This document shows, one piece after another, positions 22,600 to 35,748 of a DNA stretch of 64,000 nt; within the stretch, counting starts at the first letter, position 1; the number at the start of each line of letters is the position of its first letter. The stretch comes from Potentilla sterilis (lineage: Eukaryota; Streptophyta; Magnoliopsida; Rosales; Rosaceae), in contig OY821762.1 in NCBI GenBank assembly GCA_963682095.1, forward strand, positions 8,928,001 through 8,992,000, given 5' to 3'. The notes under the pieces were generated by a model, which saw only the letters and a list, made by a program, of their open reading frames with translations, had not been told where the DNA came from and made no database searches. Position numbers and translations under genes: made by a program.

Positions 22600-23619
22600 T
22601 CTATTCTGGAGAAAAAGAAGAATTACTTTGCAGTGAAATTCCTCTTATTCCCCAGGATTTAGGAGATTTCTCTTTCAAGACAAAGCATTTACTTTAACAT
22701 TGAATCATGCAGCCTTCAAAAATGATAAATTTCAAGCCTATTCATCTAGCTGGGCAGTTGAAGTTTAGGCGATAGGCATTGAGTTTGATCAAAGTCAAGG
22801 TGAACAAACACAGAGACTCGTACGCCACCATCATTTCTGATTAAATTCGTATACATAAACATAAAAGTAAAATATTAGACCCAAAAAAGAAAACATACAA
22901 GTGAAATCAGGCAGTGATTCACCGGAAGTGTCATTTCATGTTTATCAAAAACAGAAAAACATCAACTGTTAAATAACTGGGTTTAGCTAGTCGGTCACTC
23001 CCACAGTCTCATTTAGTCATTTATGACTGACCAACCAACACACACCTAATGCCAGAAACAAAGATACCAAGTGTAAATAACCACTAATCCTGGCCGCCCA
23101 AAGCCAAAAACATTATTGGGCAGCAATCCTGGAATAACACAAGAACATTACACAAATTATTGGCTAATAAACTCGGTCGCATCTTAACCAAGTTCAGTTC
23201 AGCACAGATGGAATGGAAACCGGCCAGCAAAAACAGGGGCCTATTCCAGCATCAAGAGCAGCACTGTCAAAAACGGCTGCTATAAGCCAATGGCACAACC
23301 ACCCCCACCCTTATCTACACCTTTCCAACCAAAACGATTCAGCATCAAGCAAAACCATAGAGCATCAGCAGATCTGAAAAAACGAAATTCATTATCTTTC
23401 TTCTTCTAAAACTCTATTTCTCGGCTATACACTAAGTTCGTATCTACAACAAAACCAGCCAAATGCTCTAAGAAACCCCTGTTATCATCTCAATTCACAA
23501 GTTTAAACCAATTGCAGCAAGTATATCGACCCCATTAAAAACACCACCACGACAGCTCCCTTCGGCATTTAACTTCATAATAACCATTCTGGAACAGGCA
23601 ACCAACTCAAAGCCACAAT
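22600..23619. other. Intergenic DNA and SOV 3' UTR
   Basis: No gene is supported. The part nearest 23619 should be the 3' UTR of the minus-strand ribonuclease gene. Nothing else is recognisable. Confidence 0.45.
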
Positions 23620-26600
23620 CTAGCAGATGTATGAACTCATGTACAGCCTTGCCCCAATATCAAGAGGTCCATCATCCCCACCAACTGCATGAAGTACTAC
23701 AGGAATCGTTGAAAGAAGACGCACTGTAAGAGGAAAAACCATGGGCTCAACTTCACTATTCAAAGAGCAACCATTAGAGCTTGGCTCATTTGAACTCTTT
23801 CCAACTATACTAGATTCAGCTTCGAGGTCTGAAGGACTAACAACCAATGCCGCATCTTCAAGTGCTCTCCATTTACCAAGACTACCTCTCTTGACTGAGC
23901 GCCTGTCAGCACGTAAAGAGAGCACCAATGTGGATGTAGCATCTAGCCACTCAACCATCAAGCCTTCAACTTCATCATAACTAATTCGACGTTCAACCTA
24001 AAAGAATATAGTAATAAAAGTCAAATGCATGGGCAATTTTCTAAACAACAGTTATTATATAAAGGAATAATCTAAAACTAAAAAACCCTACAGCAGAAAG
24101 CTACTTACAGCAAGCTTTTGGATATAAATGGACATGAATCTAGGTCCAAGACCCATTACTCTTGCTTCTGAGAAGAAAAACTGCAACCAGGAACAAAATG
24201 TTAAAAAACTAAGCACCTGATCAAATACTGTAAAATCAAAAGTGCAAGAAAAATGCGAGCATGCCAATACAATAGAATCAGTAGAAAGATTTAACAGTAG
24301 CTGCTATGGCCACTATTGTATCACCAAGGCCAACACCAAACTAATAAATCACAAAATATTAGCAGCCACCCATTAAAATATAAATAAATAAATTATTTAA
24401 AGCATCACCAACTCTAGCATCATATCAAGCAATGCATTGCCATATCATTAATCACAACAAATAAAATCAAGGTACCAAGAGCGAGGGTAAGAAAGGACGA
24501 TGTAATCACATATCATACCTCCTTTTTCTTCAGCAGGGACCATATCTGGAGCTTATCACAAGAATCCTTGACATATCTACTGGCCAGCTTTCTTTCATTG
24601 CAATAAGCCGCAACATCGGCAAGCAACTTTGTGCTGGGAACACTATGCTTCATTGCTGCAGCTGATAAGGCTTCCTGACTTTCCTTAGATTCAGCAGCAT
24701 CCTTATCAAAATGAACACCAGTGAAACACCTCATCTTAAATTTGTCTCCCCTGTTCAAATTATTCAACAATCTCTGATGTTCCAAATATAACTCCTCAGC
24801 CTCTATAGCAGCAGCTAGTGTGCGATGCACTACAATATCAGGATACCGGCGTAGTGGTGAAGTGAAGTGAGTATACAGAGGAACAGCCAATCCGTAGTGA
24901 CCCCAATCATTTTCTTTGTGTTTCAATTCCCCACTACAAAAGTAAGCAGCCAACTGCATAGGTTTAGTGGCATAACTCATGAGAATACTAAACAGAACAG
25001 AATCATCCTTCAGCTTTTCCCTAATTCTCTCCAGTGACTGATTGAAACGACCAGAAGAAGAAGTATCAAACTGTAAACCATGCTTAGAACAAAATGCTTC
25101 AAATTCTTTAAGCTTGCGCATATTAGGCTCTGGGTGCCTTCTCAGTAGTGCACTGTCAGGAAAAGCTCTAGATATGACTTCAGCCACTGTCCTGTTTGCT
25201 AAGAGCATAAACTCCTCCACAAGAGAATTTGATTCCTTCCTTTCAGAAAACAAACTATCATATGGATCTCCATATTCGTCAAACAGAATAACAACTTTCG
25301 AGTTATCAAGCTGAAGTGCACCATCATTAAACCTCCTCTCCTTCAAAGTTTTGGACATTTCATAGAGGCTCTTAACAGATCTAATTACATCCGACCATCC
25401 AAAATGGCCATGTACTTGAGGACAACCGTCTTTGAAAGTGTCGAAACTTTCAGAGTTATATTTGCCATCAATAATATCCTGAGCATGCTCATAAGAAAGC
25501 TTACAACATGATCTTATCACGGTACGGCCCATCCATCGATCAACAACATCCCCAACACTATTGATGTCCAAGAATATTGAAAACGAAAGTCTCTCTTCTC
25601 CTGGATTAAGTGAACCAATATTCCCTGAAAGCATAGGGGGCAACATTGGTATCTTGCGCTGTGTCATATAAACACTTGTTGATCTACATTGAGCTTCTTC
25701 ATCTAAGGGTGTGTCAGGTAACACAAAATATGACGCATCAGCAATGTGGACACCAACTCTGGAAATACCATTGGAAAAATTCTCAACTGAGAGAGCATCA
25801 TCCAGATCAGTGGCAGTGGAAGGATCAATGGTGAATATGCACAGATTTCGAAGATCCTTTCTATTTTTTAATTCCTCCAGAGGCACCTCCCATGGAAGAG
25901 GAGGAAGACAAGAAAGTGATTCAGGGGAAAATTCAGATGAATTAATTGCATTTTGGAATAAGATCGCTTCAATGTGAGGCTGTAATTCAGTTCCATTTCC
26001 AAAAGCATGTAATACTAAGGCTTGCGGAGCGAGACTTTCTTCACCCCATTCATCAACTCGTGCAGCAACCAACTCCTTTTCAATTGTTTCATCACCATTC
26101 TCCAATCTTTTCTTAATTGCATCAGGCAGATTTCTCACAAGGACCACCATTTTCGGAAACCTTGGGTCGGTCGGTGTCATCTGGATGTACTCATGGTCAG
26201 AATATGGCAAACTTTTGTTCTTTTTCATGTCCTTTCTGCAAAATTCCCTATAAGAAATCCACTTCTTAACATTTAGATAACCTATAACAGCATCTCGACG
26301 TTTAGACCGTTCAATGATAGCAACTACCCTTCCAGTTGGTCGTTTTGAAGGGAATGAACTGATGATGGAGCATATCCTCTCGACTGGAGTTTTAACTACA
26401 TTCTGCTCATTAGAATAACCTGCTTGGGAAGAATCTGAAGCCAATTGCGACTTTCCAGCAACATGATCACAACTGGATTGGCCACCTGGTTCTGAACGAG
26501 TAGAGCCACGCAAATACATGCTTCGCTCAGGACATGATTCACTCTCAGGAAGCAGACAACTTCTGCGACAATCATACTCACAATCCTCATCTACCTTGGC

Positions 26601-28231
26601 TTTACCTTTGCAGTTATAACCATCTGCATTATCTTCTACATTTTTGTCAAGATCCTCAACTGGTGCAGAACTCTTACTAGCACCAGCAGACCCTTTCATC
26701 TTTGTCCATATTGGTAACGGATCAATCGTAATCGCAACAATGTCACCTTCAACCTACAAATACAAAGTGGATATAGAATGATTATGAAACCCATTCCAGC
26801 AAAACAAGCATGATGGAAAAAGAAAAAGAATAAAGGTCACAATGGTGACATGCTTAACACGTTCATCGGTGTGTTAAATGCAAATCAAAGAAAACTTTCA
26901 ATCCAAGCAATAAATCCAAATGTATAAGACAGGTAACTATAACAAGTGTGTCCCGCAGACTTGAAATTAAATCCAGACTTACAGCTCTATTCTGCTCCGT
27001 TAGTCCACCAATGAGAATATCTGTAGGCACTCCGTCAATTTTGCAATAGGCCTACCAGTAAAGAACACAGTAAAAGTTATGGAGGGGCATTGAGAAATCA
27101 TAGGCCAAATATATAATATACTTAAAAGGATCATATCACAAACCTCAATTCTGTTGTGGGCATTGACGCGCAACAGAGCTTTAAAAGCATCACCTTTCTG
27201 AAATAAAAAAAACAAATGAATCCAGCTGATCAGTTTCTTCAGCAATAGAGTCACACAAATTTGAACAGGCTTGTACAAAATGAGTGAACAGCACATAAAC
27301 GTACAACAGAGACTCCATATGCATACCTCTAGAGCGGCATTGACGTCCTCCACGGACCAGTGTGGAGGAAAATGTATTCTCTGACAATATCCCTCAAATT
27401 GCTGGGGAGAGCAACCCTTGTTTGCAAGAATTCCAGGTGACCCTCCACAGGCAGCTGGTTCAGGACAAGACTTTGCAAACATAGTTCTATCAAAATCAGA
27501 TGAAAGCAATCGCCAATTTCCAGGACTTGGCGCACCAGGGGATTCAACAATGTGCATCGTTGGCAAAGAGTTGAAAGCCAAGCTAGATGCTTTGGGTAAT
27601 CCCTGCTCACACGGGGGACTCATGCCTAACTGATCTTGCTTCAAGGACGTGTTTACATGATTCGCCATTGTTCCATTTCCTAAGCGCTCCGGTGGCGACA
27701 CTTCACCATTTACTGAACCACATGACACTATTGAAACAGGAAAACAAAAACATGTCAGTACCAATAATAAACACAACAAACAGATACAAAGCAAAGGCCA
27801 AGTCAAATCATGCAGACTCTACCCGAAAAACACCAAAAATAATAAGACAAACAGCGGAAAAAGCACTAGTCAAAACCATAAACAAAAGAGATGAACACCT
27901 ATAACAGCAATTCGGGATATAAAAGATCAGTTCAAAGCTCCATATGTGACTTGTTCAGCATAAAACAGCTAGTGATTAACTACTGAATTCAGTTATGAAC
28001 TAATTTGTTGAATTTTGATTACACACTGAAATCACATTTTAGACAAATTAAGTCACAGCTCAATATCAGTAGAATCAAATCACCAAAACAAATCAATCAA
28101 TCAATCGATTACAAACCTGAAGCGGAGGAGGAGTTTTGCTTAGATTTCCGATTGCGGGGGCGGCGCTTCTTCTTCTCTTTGTCGCCGTCGTCAGCTCTGT
28201 CGACCATGGCTTCTACAACTGCGGCCTTCAT
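23620..28231 (-). CDS. SOV: 3'-5' exoribonuclease of the RNase II/RNB family, SOV/DIS3L2
   Basis: Seven minus-strand exons in one frame: 28117-28231, 27327-27727, 27144-27197, 26983-27051, 24519-26753, 24109-24180 and 23620-23997. They total 3324 bases (1107 residues), close to Arabidopsis SOV. The start is MKAAVVEAMVDRADDGDKEK, then a basic tract. Cold-shock-like regions come next (FPPHWSVEDVNAALEKGDAF; AVEGDIVAITIDPLPIW). The RNB domain contains FTIDPSTATDLDDALSV near residues 517-535, with the acidic residues that bind catalytic magnesium, and HFTSPLRRYPDIVVHR later. There is no PIN domain, as expected for DIS3L2 rather than DIS3. The family degrades cytoplasmic mRNA, acting without the exosome and partly redundantly with decapping. 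A second in-frame ATG at 28207 is an alternative start. No lesion was seen. Confidence 0.93.
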
Positions 28232-30529
28232 AATTAGGAAAAGAAAAAACTAATCGAATCTACGAAATCGAAACAAAAACGATCGGAGGGAAAATTAGGA
28301 AGATAAAAAGATTGGTGGATAGGGAATTGGGATCGAGGCGTCTTCTTCCGGTTGGTAAAAAATATATACGGAAGAAGGCGAATCGGAAAGAATGAAACGG
28401 TAAAAGTAAAAAAGGGAGAGGGAGGAGGAAACAAGAAAAGAGAAGAGGTAGGGTTTTATAAGAGAGGATTTGGTGGAAGTGGAGGACAGAAGGGAGGTGG
28501 GGAAGAGTGAAAGGGACGTGGTGATTGGTCGGCGGGGGAGGTAAGGTAGACGTGAGGCGCCGACTTTCGATTCCTTTGTCTTTCCCTTTTGCCTTTTCTT
28601 TTTCTACACTTTCTCGCTTTCTTTTGTCTTTGAAAATTATGGTGTTCTTCTTGCACTTGATGCCAGAGAAGCATGATGATTCTGATCCTAACTAAAATTC
28701 AGATAAAAATTAATGGAAAAATAGTGTGACATTACAAACATGCACTTTTTTAACAATCAAATATTATTAGTATGTTATCTCACTTCTATTTTATGTATCG
28801 TGAAATTTTCATTAAATCATATCCCGATTTTTTTTTGAATTATGAGGTTTTTGAAAATTAAAAGATTCGGTCGTCGTCCAATTTTTTTCTTAAATTGGAG
28901 TTTCGAATTATTTTATTTATTTTTAAGTGTGTACAAGATTCAAAGAATGAGTTAAATACTATAACAAAACGGAGCGGTGTCTGTGATATTAACTCATTAT
29001 GGACAAACATGGTACAACACAAGACCCACTCTCAAACTTGAAGTTAAAGAGTTCACCGCTTTTAAAAGCCTAATGCGCTCGTCTATTATATTCAATTTAT
29101 TAAAAATAAAGAATACGAAGAGATGTCTCTTAACTGGCAAAACTAATCAATTAAGAACAAAAAAGAACACATCCTTACCGTATCTATGTATAACAAAATT
29201 CATACCCTTATCTATTACGGAATGGAGCAAGATCCTTCCCATTTGTTCTTTCATTCCACCAAGCGAAAACATCACAGCAACAAATATTACCTTGTCGATC
29301 CATTGGTTAGTGAGGTTGGTTACCGTCGATGATCACACAACAAGAACAAGCACCAACATTTTAGCTTTTACGGTGGAGATAAAGTGGTATGATCTATAAT
29401 ACAAATTTGACCACATTGTGTCCTCCATTTATGCCTACCTAGTGTCCATTGATGCTTTTATTCTCCAGGGGAGGGCAGTTCGACTTCTTTTTGGGTTACT
29501 GTTTATAAATCAAATAATGTCACGATTAAAAGAGTCTTGACATACATTATGAGTCTCGGAGTTTGCTATTTACAAAAAAAAACTCCGTCAACAACCATGT
29601 ACATCATTCAAAGTGAACTCCTTTTATGACATAATTAAGCACTAGAAAGGTATATATTGAAGAGAAGAATATACTTTGCTTAATGCAACCCATTTGTTAT
29701 CTTTCTTTGTCTTTTGACGTTGACTATTTTAATTGTTGAATAACACATAAGGGTAATTTGAAGATTGATTTTGGAGAAACACATGTGAAATTTTAGAATA
29801 GCATTGCCATTCGATCATCTCCTAAAACAAAATCTTTGAAATTATTTATTTAGCGAATCCAAGTCGTTTGAAGACCTATATCAAGCAATCAAAACTAACT
29901 CCACAATAATACTATTTGTCTATAATTACAGTATCTTCATTGCGATACATACATACTTCCTTTAAAGAACTCTTTTAGATTTCTCCAATACCTTATGGAT
30001 ATTATGAGAATGTATCAAAATAAGAGGAAATTATGATGATTTTTTTTTTGTGCTAACTACCAAATCCTAAATATAAATTACACAAAGAGAATCATTGTGC
30101 CAATAAAGATCTGTGTAGTTGTGTTCATATACTATGCATGATAAAATCACTCACATTGTGTTCATGACAAATACCATCACTCTAGAATATCAATTTTTCT
30201 TTTTCATAAGTAGACTGTTTATTTTGACATGAAATCAATTGTCATTCCCATGCCATGATCCCATGAGATTTTAAAATTTATACCTCCCTTTTTTCCCCAA
30301 AAAAAAAAAAAATCCCAATTTTATTTGGGTCATATTTTTCTTTTGGGTTGCATCCCATCTAATTTAGCCCAATCGAATGGCCCATCACTCTCTATATGTG
30401 TAAAACCCTAGCCAGAAACCATGTTCACTCTGCCTATGCGTTTCTGCTTCCTCGCTCAGCCGCTCTAGCTCTAGCTTTAGCTCTCACCTCTTCCCCTAAA
30501 CCCTTTCTCCTCCGATCCCTCTCCCAGCC
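28232..30529. other. Intergenic DNA between SOV and RPS5
   Basis: The first 400 bases are purine-rich on the plus strand (CT-rich on the SOV sense strand) and probably hold its 5' UTR and promoter. The middle is AT-rich with unsupported open frames. The last 170 bases form the RPS5 promoter and leader. Confidence 0.45.
30365..30411 (+). promoter_or_regulatory. Site II and telo-box elements of the ribosomal protein promoter
   Basis: Two copies of the site II core on the minus strand (gcccaat near 30367 and ggcccat at 30379-30385) lie just upstream of a telo-box, aaaccctag, at 30403-30411. This combination is typical of plant ribosomal-protein and cell-cycle promoters, where TCP factors and telo-box binding proteins drive expression in dividing cells. 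A pyrimidine-rich leader follows up to the ATG. Confidence 0.75.
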
Positions 30530-31430
30530 ATGGCCGCCGCCGCCGCCGCCGCCGTAGAATCCGCCCCCGTCTCTCAAGAGCAAATTCTCCCCCACAACGA
30601 CGTCAAGCTCTTCAACCGCTGGAGCTTCGACGACGTCCAGGTCCGTATAACACTCTCACCTCCACTCTTAACTCACCATTGAATCATTCACACTTTTGAA
30701 TCTGAAATCCCTTTGTGTTTTTCAGGTGGGCGACATCTCACTGCAAGATTACATCGGCGTCGCTCAGGCGAAGCACGCCACCTATGTGCCCCACACCGCC
30801 GGGAGGTACTCGGTGAAGCGGTTCCGGAAGGCTCAGTGTCCCATCGTCGAGAGGCTCACCAACTCTCTCATGATGCACGGCAGAAACAACGGCAAGAAGC
30901 TCATGGCTGTTAGGATTGTTAGGCACGCAATGGAGATCATCCATTTGCTCACTGACCTCAACCCTATTCAGGTCATCGTCGACGCTGTTGTTAACAGGTA
31001 TATGTCGTATTTAGGGGGATAGGGTTTTTGGTATATTGAATTGAATGGCTTGTGTTATAATGTGTGGTTGTTTTGTGGTGACAGTGGTCCTAGGGAAGAT
31101 GCGACTCGAATTGGGTCTGCTGGTGTTGTGAGGCGTCAGGCTGTTGATATTTCGCCCCTCAGACGTGTCAACCAGGCCATTTACCTACTCACTACTGGGG
31201 CTCGTGAGTCCGCTTTCAGGAATATCAAGACTATCGCAGAGTGCTTGGCTGATGAGCTGATCAATGCTGCTAAAGGGTCCTCCAACAGGTACTGACCACC
31301 AGTTTTTTTTTATAATTTTTTATGTGTTTTTGTTTGATTCGCGGTTATGCTCATGATGGGAGGTTTTGTGTGCAGCTATGCTATTAAGAAGAAGGATGAG
31401 ATTGAGAGAGTTGCCAAGGCCAATCGTTAA
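30530..31430 (+). CDS. RPS5: 40S ribosomal protein S5 (uS7)
   Basis: Four exons, 30530-30640, 30726-30997, 31085-31288 and 31376-31430, give 213 residues with all junctions GT-AG and in phase. After a short alanine run coded by GCC repeats, the protein reads VKLFNRWSFDDVQVGDISLQ, then HTAGRYSVKRFRKAQCPIVE and MHGRNNGKKLMAVRIVRHAM. It continues with GAGVVRRQAVDISP-type uS7 sequence (here SAGVVRRQAVDISPLRRVNQ) and ends IERVAKANR. The protein binds 18S rRNA in the head of the small subunit near the E site. Length is close to Arabidopsis RPS5A/B (about 207). Confidence 0.97.
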
Positions 31431-32296
31431 GGTGCTGCAGGGAACAATCATGCAACAATATGGCAGAGTTTTGTTTGCATTTTTTTTTATGCTTTATTTA
31501 GACATGTCTATTGAGTTTAGATAATTCATCCATTTAGATTGGATGGTTGAAATTGAATGGCTGAATGTTTTGGAGAACATGAATTTTGATTTTGTTGGAG
31601 TTCCATTTGAGCTATGACAATGTTGAGTCTCTTTATAGGTTTCAATCTTCAGTCTGTTTATCCAACTGCTTTTCTTCTATTGTTGTGCTTGGTCTATTAT
31701 TATCATTAGTATTATACCCCTGTTTGCACTATGTAGCATTTCATTTGTTGCTAAAAACTACGCTGTTGTTGCTGGTTCCCACTTCAGCCTCGGATTGGTA
31801 ATACTGTAGGCCTTTATCACACTGCACGTTGCTCTAAGCTTTTAATTCTGTTACTTTAGCTTTATATAAGTTATACTAATAGAAGCTTTAGGAAGGGTAC
31901 TAGGGTGATTAGTAATTGGTCATCAAGGCCGAACTTACTCGCATGCATTTTGTTGTCTTTAAGTTGAAGTAATGTTTTCCTTACTGATGGCCTATTAATC
32001 AATCATTAGTTCCAGGCGCTCGAGTTACAGGTCCCTTAGTAATGAAATGAACACACAATCTGAGCTAGAGCATTGCTATGGCCGGTCTTGCAGAAGTCTG
32101 TCTATCTTAAGAGGAATGATCAAGTAATTAGGTTACAAAGTCTAGAGTCCGATTGCATTCTTTCATCCACTGAATTCCCGCAGTCTAAATCTGTGGATTG
32201 TAGAGCCCAGGGTGGGCATTATTATAATTCTGGAGTTTATAATGATTCCATGTAAGTTTTTCAAAGCAAAGAGACCAATGCTAGATCTTATTGCAA

Positions 32297-32510
32297 ATGA
32301 TGGTTTACACTTGATCTCTGAACTTCAGGTAAGTTCAATGTTGACAAGCTATTAACTGATGCAATTCTCTTATTATGGCTTGCACACTTTCCTGGGTGCC
32401 TTTTTGAAGTTTTGTGACATTGTTAAACCACAATTGCTTATGATGCTTTACACTTGATCTCCGAACTTCAGGTAAATTCAATGTTGACAAGCTTCTAACT
32501 GATGCATTTT
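32297..32510. repeat. Direct repeat of about 70 bp, spaced 143 bp
   Basis: The segment beginning gatggtttacacttgatctc at 32297 recurs in diverged form at 32440 (gatgctttacacttgatctc), and the match continues for about 70 bases with few differences. It looks like a local tandem duplication. Confidence 0.8.
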
Positions 32511-32763
32511 TTTTACATCATTTCAAAACTTTCCTCTATGTGGTTTGAGCAGTGTCCGTGCTGGAAATCTGTGTAGGCAAGTGTTTTTACCTTTTTTCTT
32601 TGTGTATGCATTTTTCAAATACTGATTTCTAGCCCAGTTTCTTAGCTGTATTGCTGTACAACCTTGTCTCACATTTTTATTGTCAGACTTTTTCCTATTT
32701 CAGTAGACATATGAACTTGTACATTGTCAATTGATCTCAGAAGTCACCCCTCCAGACAAAACC

Positions 32764-32813
32764 GTGATCAATATTTGACTTTAGGACGGTGATCAATATT
32801 TGACTTTAGGACG
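32764..32813. repeat. Tandem 25-bp duplication
   Basis: The unit gtgatcaatatttgacttta plus ggacg occurs twice head to tail with no mismatch. Confidence 0.85.
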
Positions 32814-34726
32814 ATTATATTTGTTTTACAAATTTAATAATTTAGTTTTGTGATCTTTCTATTGGCTGAACCATGTATGAAAATGACAACAGAATTCATG
32901 TAACACATGAGGATGCTAATATTCTGTAGTTAAATATATAATAGTAGCTTAAGTGACCTATACCTTTGACAATTTGGCTAGTGATCGGCCAAAGTGAAAA
33001 ATGTTGATAGAGTAGTCACCTTGTTGTAATGGAAGTCTGTATATTTATCAGTTTTAATGTTGCATTATTTCCCCTAATGTGTACTTGACAGCTGCATGTT
33101 TTGGACCTTAATCATTTATATACAGTCCTACTTGTTTTTATCATTTATTTTACCAGTATGACATCTATGACAGAGGCTTTAAACTTAATTGCTGATGTGC
33201 AAATGTCACCTAGTCGGCTAGTCCGTACTTATACTCGGAAAGCTTTTACCCCTTAAACTCATGTACTTGTTGTTTTTCCCAATTTGTCAAGCTTGGTAAC
33301 CTCAATGTTTCATCTGGATCTTGTTCTTTCCAAATTTGTTCTTACCAATATGACTTCATCAATTGGTCAGAATTCAAGCAATAGCTGCATACTCTGTTGG
33401 TCTTGTTTTCCAGCTTTAACTTCCACCGCACCACAGTTATGGTTTTTGCCTCATTAATATTGCCCATTAGGTCAACCTTTCTGTATCTGCAATTTTAGGT
33501 GCGACTTGCTCACTTCTCTTCCATCCCCACCACGGCACCACCTTTTATTGAAGTCATTCTCGTGGAATAAAAGCGGTTGCTCATATCTGTCTCCTTCCGA
33601 CCTGAGAAACTCATGTGGGAAATGAAAGGGCACCGACTCTGCTTCTCTATATGAATATGAAGTTGTATGTAGAAGCACGAGCTTTGAGAACATTGACACT
33701 GGCTTTTGGTAAAGACAGGCCAGTTGACCTCGGGTAAAAGTAAAAATGCAAACCCTTCCATTGGAGGTCAATAATCTGACTTCTAGATCCATTGAAGCAA
33801 ACTTCCTCAGAATCAAGAAACGCATTAGCATAGAAAGCAATCATAGCATTAGTATAATATTGAGAACATTCGTAAGGAAATTTGAAGTAATTAACTGCGA
33901 TTAAGATTTTTCGAATGATTGAGTAGTGTTGGCCAGCAGGTTAAGTGGTGTTGGATGAATGAGTTGTCTCCCGGATTTGAAGGAGATCAGAATCATTTGA
34001 AGGATACTGAGTCTCCAGTGACACATGCATTGCGGTTCTATTCGTATTTAAAACTCTCACCGGCGAACTTGCAGTCGAGGTTGAACTGGGACTTCTTTAA
34101 TTTTGTGATTGATGTCATAATGTTTAGTGTGTGGACCCTGGCTTTGGTGGTTACGGAAGACTAGAAGGATAGAATTGCCAACTATTACCTGTATTATATA
34201 TTAACGGGAAGAAGGGACAGACCCAGAATTGCTATGCTGGTCACCTCTATACAATGCAAATGCTCATCTTGATCTGAATCATTAGGATAATAATGATCCT
34301 AGGTACCTAGATCAGACACTAGTGATATTAAACGTGATGGAAATGTTATAATTATTTTGTTAAAAGAAAAAAAAAAGAAAAATATCATCTAATTTTTTCA
34401 ATAATTTTGAGTGTTAAATTTAGTAAAATATCATAATTTCGAAATTTTAAAATATTTGGAATGTACAATTATATTATGTTTTTTCTGAAATGCACGCTTA
34501 ACACTAGCGTAGAAGGTTATCATCATCTTGAGTTGCATGACTTGCATCATTTTAGTTTGACCAAAATGGATGCAATGCTTAGTCCAAAAAAAAAAAAAGA
34601 AGAAAGAAATGGATACAGTGGGAGAAAACCCCAAAACTCCATCTTGGCAGTATTTCCCTCCCTAACCATTTTGTTTCAAGTTTTTAAACTTTACCAAACT
34701 CATGAATAGGGAGTCTCAACTCTCAA

Positions 34727-35096
34727 GTGAACATGAACTTGATCACCACTCATCGCCTTCTAATCTCAACCAAACCATTCCAATTGATCAGCACCAATCC
34801 ACCAAAAACCCAATTCCATTTCCCACATTACAATCTCCAACTCCGAGTCCACTCACTTTTCCCGCCATCCCAATCCGCTTCAAACCCCTCCCGAACTCCT
34901 CATCCTCTTCTTATTCTCTCTCCTCAGCCTCTTCTCTGAGTTCTCTCGCCGGTGGCAAGCTCTCGTCGCTCTCGTTACATTATCCCAAGCCCAAACTACC
35001 ACCTATCTCCCACACACGTGGCGAGCCATTGTGGGATTGACCCAGTTGGGCAGTGCTCTCGCTTACGGCTCTTGGCTTAGCAGCACTATCCAACAG
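34727..35096 (+). pseudogene. Orphan, frameshifted first exon of a plastid-targeted-like protein
   Basis: An ATG at 34727 opens a Ser/Pro/Asn-rich, acid-poor stretch like a plastid transit peptide (ISTKPFQLISTNPPKTQFHF). That frame ends at a TGA near 34937. One frame over, the sequence continues as EFSRRWQALVALVTL and TWRAIVGLTQLGSALAYGSW, hydrophobic and membrane-like, up to a CAG|gtacat donor at 35096. No matching later exon was found before the next gene at 35749. It looks like an exon 1 relic with a frameshift. The parent gene is unknown to me. Confidence 0.45.
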
Positions 35097-35748
35097 GTAC
35101 ATTTCATCAATTCAAATACCTGCACACCATGCGTTCGATGAATTGCTTAAATGATGACCTCTGTTAGTTATTTTTGTTTGCGAAAAATAGCCTCATTTTT
35201 GGGAAGTTTAATTTAAATGAAGTGTCGATGATTGCGAAAGAATATAGTAATGTAGGACTTAGACTATTTGGTTTTCGATCACGCCGGTAGTTAAGCCTCG
35301 ACATCATAGAGGCATGGTTGATGGGGTGCTGGTTTTCAAAGGACATATACAATATACAGAGCTGGAATGATGATTGTGAGCTGTAGCGTTTATATATTTA
35401 TTAAAGACGGTGAAGGATATAAAATGGTGTTTATACGCGCCACTCCAATCTTGTTCGTTTTTGGATGGAAGACTTTTTCTCGGGTTTGACCGCCACAGAG
35501 ATTTTTGTACATGGTAAAATCCCAGATGATGTAAGCACTGAATGAACGATTGCATCTACATTGCACGCCAATTAGGAACAAGTAGGTGGGGCATAGTGAG
35601 AAAGAGAGAGGGAGATAGTCAACGGTTATGTAAATCACAGAAGCAGAATTGGGGGAATGAAATGGAGATAGCCAAAGCATTCCACTTTCAGCTTCTTCCT
35701 TGAAGAACCCTTTGCTTGTTTCTGTTCTTCCTTCAAAGCCACTACTGC

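Larger units (their letters stand above)
31431..34726. other. Intergenic DNA with decayed repeats
   Basis: It includes the RPS5 3' UTR. The remainder is AT-rich and holds two small direct duplications (32297-32510 and 32764-32813). Open frames on the minus strand near 33472-33844 overlap in several frames and I do not recognise them; they could be relics of an exon. Confidence 0.4.

Noticed and set aside
28977..29399. 140-codon plus-strand open frame
   Set aside because: It lies in AT-rich intergenic DNA, has no recognisable motif, and its residue composition looks random. There is no splice or promoter support.
33472..33844. Minus-strand open frames, 65-122 codons
   Set aside because: Not recognised, overlapping in three frames, and no splice signals that join to other exons.
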